Shown here in pieces: positions 6,374 to 9,325 of a DNA stretch of 9,325 nt. Under the pieces are notes generated by a model. It made no database searches, was not told the origin of the DNA, and worked only from the letters and a program-made list of their open reading frames with translations. Positions within the stretch are counted from its first letter, which is position 1, and each line of letters opens with the position of its first letter. The stretch is from Vulcanimicrobiota bacterium (GTDB taxonomy: Bacteria; Vulcanimicrobiota; Vulcanimicrobiia; Vulcanimicrobiales; Vulcanimicrobiaceae), in the NCBI GenBank assembly GCA_013043945.1, contig JABEUW010000168.1, positions 1 to 9,325 of the forward strand, in the 5' to 3' direction. The translations under genes and the position numbers were made by a program.

Positions 6374-6386
6374 CCCGCATTCACCG
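6374..6386 (+). repeat. Candidate left terminal inverted repeat of the IS
   Basis: CCCGCATTCACCG matches the inverse of 7837-7850 apart from a small internal difference (CA against GCG). It lies 82 bp before the transposase start. Confidence 0.45.
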
Positions 6387-6468
6387 GATGAACGCGTAAA
6401 GTTGCTGCACGTTCGTGGAGATTTCGCTATACTTAGCAAGTGATTTGCGCTGATGATGTAACGCCAAC

Positions 6469-7824
6469 GTGACGAACCCGACGGGTGAAGCGCAGGACGG
6501 CATTCTCAGGCCCGATTTCGACCGTCGTATATTGCTTGAGTTTCGCGGATCAGTTGTCACGTCGGATGCGGGTCTGCTTGCGTATCGCGAACTCGATGAT
6601 GCACTGGGATTGACTCCGGCAGCCGGTAACCTTCTTGCCGATGCACGCACGGGAAAGAACGGTCGCCACGCGCTCGTCGGTATGTTTCGTCAATCCGTCT
6701 TCGGCAGACTTGCGGAATATGAAGATGTGAACGATGCCTTGCGCTTACGCCACGACCCTGCCATGCGCTGGATCATCGGCGGCAAAGCAGCGAAAGGCGC
6801 GGGCGCGTCGCCAAGCCAGATGGGGCGGTTCGAAACGAACTGGTTGGCAAAGCCTGAAAACCTCGCAACGCTCACCGCTCTGTCCGGTCATTGGATCGAC
6901 CGGGTTGCGAAGCGCCGCTCATGCAAGCGCGTCGCGCTTGATATGGATTCAAGCGTCAGCCCAACGCATGGCGAGCAAGAGAAGAGCGTGTGGAACGGGC
7001 ATTTCGGTTGCACCTGCTTTCATCCGCTCTTCGTGTTCAACCAATTCGGGGATTTGGAGCGATGCGCGCTCAGACCCGGCAACGTGCATAGCGCCGATGG
7101 GTGGGAAGACGTTCTCAAGCCGATCGTTGCACGCTACCAAGGAACGGTGGAAAGTATCGCCTTCCGTGGCGACGCAGCCTTCGCGCAGCCGAATATGTAC
7201 GAGTTCTTGGAAGCCGAAGGCATCGAGTACGCGATCCGCCTTCCCGCAAATCAGATTTTGCAAGCGCGAATCAGCGATCTACTCAAACGACCGGTTGGGC
7301 GGCCGCCGCATCATGTCCAACGACTCTACAAGAGCTTTCGCTACAAGGCGGCGAGTTGGTCCCATCCGCGTCGGGTCGTCGCCAAAGTGGAATGGCATCT
7401 CGGAGAGTTGTTCCCGCGCGTGGGCTTCATCATTACCAACTTGAGTTCCTCATCGAAAAATATCGTCCGGTTTTACAACCAGCGCGGGACGTGTGAGCAA
7501 TGGATCAAAGAAGGCAAAGGGGCCATCAAGTGGACGCGCCTTTCGTGTCGCTCGTTCAACGCAAACGCCGTGCGCCTGCAGCTTCATGCGCTCGCCTACA
7601 ATCTCGGGAACTTTTTGCGGACGCTCGCGATACCCGAAGCGCTTGAAAAGTGGTCGCTCACGAGTCTGCGCGAGAAACTGATCAAGATCGGTGCAAAGGT
7701 TGTCAGCCACGGTCGCTACGTCGCGTTCCAAATGGCCGAGGTTGCGATCTCACGGCAATTGTTCGCAGCGATCATGCAGCGCATTGCCGCTTTGCGATCT
7801 CCTCCAATAGCAACGGCAACATGA
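6469..7824 (+). CDS. IS1380-family DDE transposase
   Basis: Catalyses cut-and-paste movement of its IS through an RNase H-like DDE core. The 451-aa protein opens with the family's N-terminal pattern: FRGSVVTSDAGLLAYRELD at 25-43, then the GRHALVGMFRQSVFGRLAEY region. The first catalytic Asp is in LDMDSS (D158 or D160), followed by THGEQE at 166-171. The second is D235 in FRGDAAF, and the Glu is E343 in YNQRGTCEQWIKEGK. The tail QLHALAYNLGNFLR is also family-typical. Length and frame are intact, so it may still be active. The GTG at 6469 was taken as start because the conserved N-terminus follows at once, but no clear ribosome-binding site precedes it. Codon use is slightly less GC-biased than in the met genes. 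Confidence 0.93.
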   Translation: MTNPTGEAQDGILRPDFDRRILLEFRGSVVTSDAGLLAYRELDDALGLTPAAGNLLADARTGKNGRHALVGMFRQSVFGRLAEYEDVNDALRLRHDPAMRWIIGGKAAKGAGASPSQMGRFETNWLAKPENLATLTALSGHWIDRVAKRRSCKRVALDMDSSVSPTHGEQEKSVWNGHFGCTCFHPLFVFNQFGDLERCALRPGNVHSADGWEDVLKPIVARYQGTVESIAFRGDAAFAQPNMYEFLEAEGIEYAIRLPANQILQARISDLLKRPVGRPPHHVQRLYKSFRYKAASWSHPRRVVAKVEWHLGELFPRVGFIITNLSSSSKNIVRFYNQRGTCEQWIKEGKGAIKWTRLSCRSFNANAVRLQLHALAYNLGNFLRTLAIPEALEKWSLTSLREKLIKIGAKVVSHGRYVAFQMAEVAISRQLFAAIMQRIAALRSPPIATAT

Positions 7825-7836
7825 GCACCCCGGCCA

Positions 7837-7850
7837 CGGTGAACGCCGGG
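7837..7850 (-). repeat. Candidate right terminal inverted repeat of the IS
   Basis: Read on the minus strand it is CCCGGCGTTCACCG, the partner of 6374-6386. It lies 12 bp after the transposase stop codon. Confidence 0.45.
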
Positions 7851-8168
7851 AAAACGACGGGAGAGCTGCGCCCTTTTGCGCACCCAATCGGCTTTTTCGG
7901 CGCTCGGCGGCGCATACGTCTGTCTCTCGCGCCCCAAACGAGGTCCAAACCTCGAATTACATCGCCGGGCCGCGCTCCGCAAGCAGGACGATCGGCAGTC
8001 TGGGCTAAAAAGGCTTGTCCATATGGGGAATACCCGCTAAACAGCATCGAATACGCCCCTTCCGTCCTTCCGTTGGGTTATACGAATATACGCGCCCGTG
8101 ACTTAGCCCCATTTGTCAGGCCGCTTCGAATTGTGGCTGAATTTTGCTCCAAATCTGATTACCACCGC
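7851..8168. other. Non-coding stretch after the insertion sequence
   Basis: No convincing gene was found here. A + frame overlapping the transposase end runs open to 8205-8207, but its composition is not protein-like and it has no plausible start. Short hairpins are present: TGCGC/GCGCA near 7877-7893, and CGAGGT/ACCTCG with a CCAA loop at 7939-7954. The composition is mixed and locally AT-richer towards the right, as expected of a promoter region or decayed DNA. Confidence 0.4.
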
Positions 8169-8174
8169 TATTAT
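8144..8174 (+). promoter_or_regulatory. Weak candidate promoter for the unknown secreted protein
   Basis: A -10 TATTAT (5 of 6 consensus bases) lies at 8169-8174. A poor -35, TTGCTC, is at 8144-8149 with a long 19-bp spacer. Transcription would begin near 8181, leaving about 30 nt of leader before the ATG at 8211. Confidence 0.3.
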
Positions 8175-8210
8175 CGGTCTAACTATGGACTACACGTCCT
8201 TGGGTAAAAA

Positions 8211-9152
8211 ATGATCCTAGCTTCGGCGGCGCTTGCCTACCAAATCTTCGCCCATGCGCGCACGTATTGGGGTGAGCAAGTATACCCACCCCGCATCAAT
8301 TATAGCGTTCGGATCAGCGTTCACGATAAGGCCGGTAGACGAGTGGAGAACTTTCGCTCGGCCTTCGATGCACGCAACGGGCACATCTGGGTCGACGCTG
8401 TCAGCGACTACGAACGCGCCCACCCTGCTCAGGGGCGAGGTGTCAGTTTTTGTTTTGTGGCGAGTGGTTCGATGACTATTCCTTCGCCATTCATGACGAA
8501 CAACTTACCGCCGATGCAACCACCGTGTGGACCACCCCTTCACCCGGCACCAAATCAAGATTTCATCGGCGTGCCGGTACTCGCTCCGAACTATTCGTTT
8601 TCGCTCGGGGATGCCAAACTCGGCAAGGTGAGGGGAGCACTCGACTCCGCGCAGATCGTGCGCCAGATTCGCGCGGAGTTTCACGACCAGCTTCAACGTC
8701 GGCCGCCAACACCAGTGCAAGTGCATGGGTCGCAGTTGCACGTGATCACGACGGTCGTTGCTTACGCTCGGCGTTACATCATCACGCTGGCCGGTGAAGA
8801 CATGATCGGCACGCACCGGTGTTATCACCTGGTGTTGCGTCCTATACACATAAACGGGCGCTACCGCTTGCGCGATCTCTGGATCGATACCACGACCTAT
8901 GCCACGATTCGAGCGCGTATCGCGTTGAATTTCGTCACCGGCCCGGGCACCCATATTCCATGGACGATCGATTTCGCCGATATCCATGGAGCACGCTATA
9001 TCTCCTCCGAGCGTGCGGACGCTCCGTATCGCTACGCTGGGCGCGTGTACGATCGCGTCACGATTCGCTTTGTCAACGTGCATACGCGGAAGAAACGGAT
9101 GCCGATTCGCTTGCCCTTCGCCACCTATCTCACATTACGCGAGCCGGACTAG
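8211..9152 (+). CDS. Unknown, probably exported beta-rich protein
   Basis: The product is 313 aa and no family is recognised with confidence. The start MILASAALAYQIFAHA resembles the hydrophobic core and AxA cleavage site of a signal peptide, but lacks the usual basic residues. A Pro-rich segment with few charges lies at 90-125 (PSPF, NNLPPMQPPCGPPLHPAP). The C-terminal half (170-310) is mostly alternating hydrophobic/polar strands, including YHLVLRP at 205-211 and LRDLWIDTTTY at 220-230. That pattern recalls the LolA/outer-membrane lipoprotein carrier-like fold, but this is only a resemblance. Cys at 81, 106 and 204 could form a disulfide. A TAA lies two codons upstream in frame and there is no good ribosome-binding site, so the N-terminus may be altered at the adjacent A6 run. 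It faces the recombinase convergently. Confidence 0.7.
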   Translation: MILASAALAYQIFAHARTYWGEQVYPPRINYSVRISVHDKAGRRVENFRSAFDARNGHIWVDAVSDYERAHPAQGRGVSFCFVASGSMTIPSPFMTNNLPPMQPPCGPPLHPAPNQDFIGVPVLAPNYSFSLGDAKLGKVRGALDSAQIVRQIRAEFHDQLQRRPPTPVQVHGSQLHVITTVVAYARRYIITLAGEDMIGTHRCYHLVLRPIHINGRYRLRDLWIDTTTYATIRARIALNFVTGPGTHIPWTIDFADIHGARYISSERADAPYRYAGRVYDRVTIRFVNVHTRKKRMPIRLPFATYLTLREPD

Positions 9153-9208
9153 CGTCACCAATTGCCTACGCCGAGGGTTTCGGAGCGGCCCTGACCCGAT
9201 CAGGACGA

Positions 9209-9325
9209 CTAATCGCCCATGATCCGCGGGAGCGGGGCATCGTCGAAGAGCGTCGCGCGGCGCATGTAGCCGCGCAGGATCGTCGTCGAACGATGCCCCG
9301 TCACGGCTTGCAAGCTGACCTCGGC
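9209..9325 (-). CDS. Tyrosine recombinase/phage integrase, C-terminal end only
   Basis: Read on the minus strand, the window edge enters a frame of 38 codons ending in TAG (CTA at 9209-9211). It contains VTGHRSTTILRGYMRRATLF. The GH motif, with tyrosine nine residues after its His, is the hallmark end of tyrosine recombinases: Tyr is the nucleophile that forms the 3'-phosphotyrosyl link and His is part of the active site. The YMRRATLF tail is typical of bacterial integrase-like proteins. The rest of the gene, including the R-K-HxxR residues, lies beyond the window, so its completeness cannot be judged. It suggests an integrated element or a recombinase gene at this boundary. Confidence 0.8.
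   Translation of the reverse strand, partial: AEVSLQAVTGHRSTTILRGYMRRATLFDDAPLPRIMGD

Larger units (their letters stand above)
6374..7850 (+). mobile_element. IS1380-family insertion sequence
   Basis: The transposase at 6469-7824 defines the element. Candidate ends are CCCGCATTCACCG (6374-6386) and, on the opposite strand, CCCGGCGTTCACCG (7837-7850). These are imperfect inverted repeats of 13-14 bp that share CCCG and TTCACCG. The span of about 1.48 kb is somewhat short for the family (usually about 1.6-1.7 kb). No target-site duplication is evident beside these ends, so the exact boundaries are uncertain, or one end has decayed. It lies directly behind the metYX relic. Confidence 0.65.

Noticed and set aside
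7650..8207. 185-codon frame overlapping the transposase end
   Set aside because: The first third is the transposase in another frame. The remainder has no recognisable motif, no plausible start and non-coding-like composition.
8203..8214. Canonical programmed -1 frameshift signal at the A6 run
   Set aside because: The heptamer U AAA AAA does not fit the X XXY YYZ pattern, because the P-site codon would re-pair as UAA. An indel or sequencing error is at least as likely.
9190..9204. CCTGA/TCAGG hairpin between the two convergent genes as terminator
   Set aside because: The stem is only 5 bp and there is no T-run on either strand.
1..9325. CRISPR arrays, tRNA or rRNA genes, tandem repeats
   Set aside because: No regularly spaced repeats, tRNA-like cloverleaf or rRNA signature was seen on either strand.

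Overview
The window is GC-rich bacterial chromosomal DNA. It runs from a methionine-biosynthesis operon, through a riboswitch-controlled metal transporter, into a rearranged accessory zone. The lineage cannot be fixed from sequence alone. The codon habits and hom-metY-metX layout give a weak impression of a poorly cultured phylum such as Eremiobacterota, but this is a guess.

Region 1 (about 1-3573) is a compact + strand operon. A short hom (homoserine dehydrogenase without an ACT domain) is followed 15 bp later by metY (O-acetylhomoserine sulfhydrylase). metX (homoserine O-acetyltransferase) overlaps metY by the four bases GTGA. Together they make homoserine, acetylate it and convert it with sulfide to homocysteine. 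A perfect 13-bp GC-rich hairpin with a short T-rich tail lies just upstream of the hom ribosome-binding site.

Region 2 (about 3574-5864) holds a sigma70-like promoter, a well-conserved M-box (ykoK) Mg2+ riboswitch and an expression platform with mutually exclusive antiterminator and terminator pairings. A candidate 47-codon small ORF follows, then an NRAMP-superfamily transporter. The transporter lacks the usual DPGN and MPHN metal-binding motifs. With the Mg2+ riboswitch, this points to an NRAMP-related magnesium transporter (NRMT) rather than a Mn/Fe transporter.

Region 3 (about 5865-6305) is a relic: a diverged, multiply deleted second copy of the metY 3' end and of three pieces of metX. 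It begins immediately after the transporter stop codon.

Region 4 (about 6374-7850) is an IS1380-family insertion sequence with an apparently intact DDE transposase and imperfect candidate terminal inverted repeats. About 360 bp of non-coding DNA follows.

Region 5 (about 8211-9325) carries a probably secreted, beta-rich protein of unknown function, possibly with a disturbed N-terminus at an A6 run. Convergent with it, at the right edge, is the C-terminus of a tyrosine recombinase. The relic, the IS and the recombinase together mark the right part of the window as a recombination-prone or mobile-element boundary.

The most noteworthy unit is the M-box / antiterminator / small ORF / NRMT module. 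The metYX relic behind it is next.
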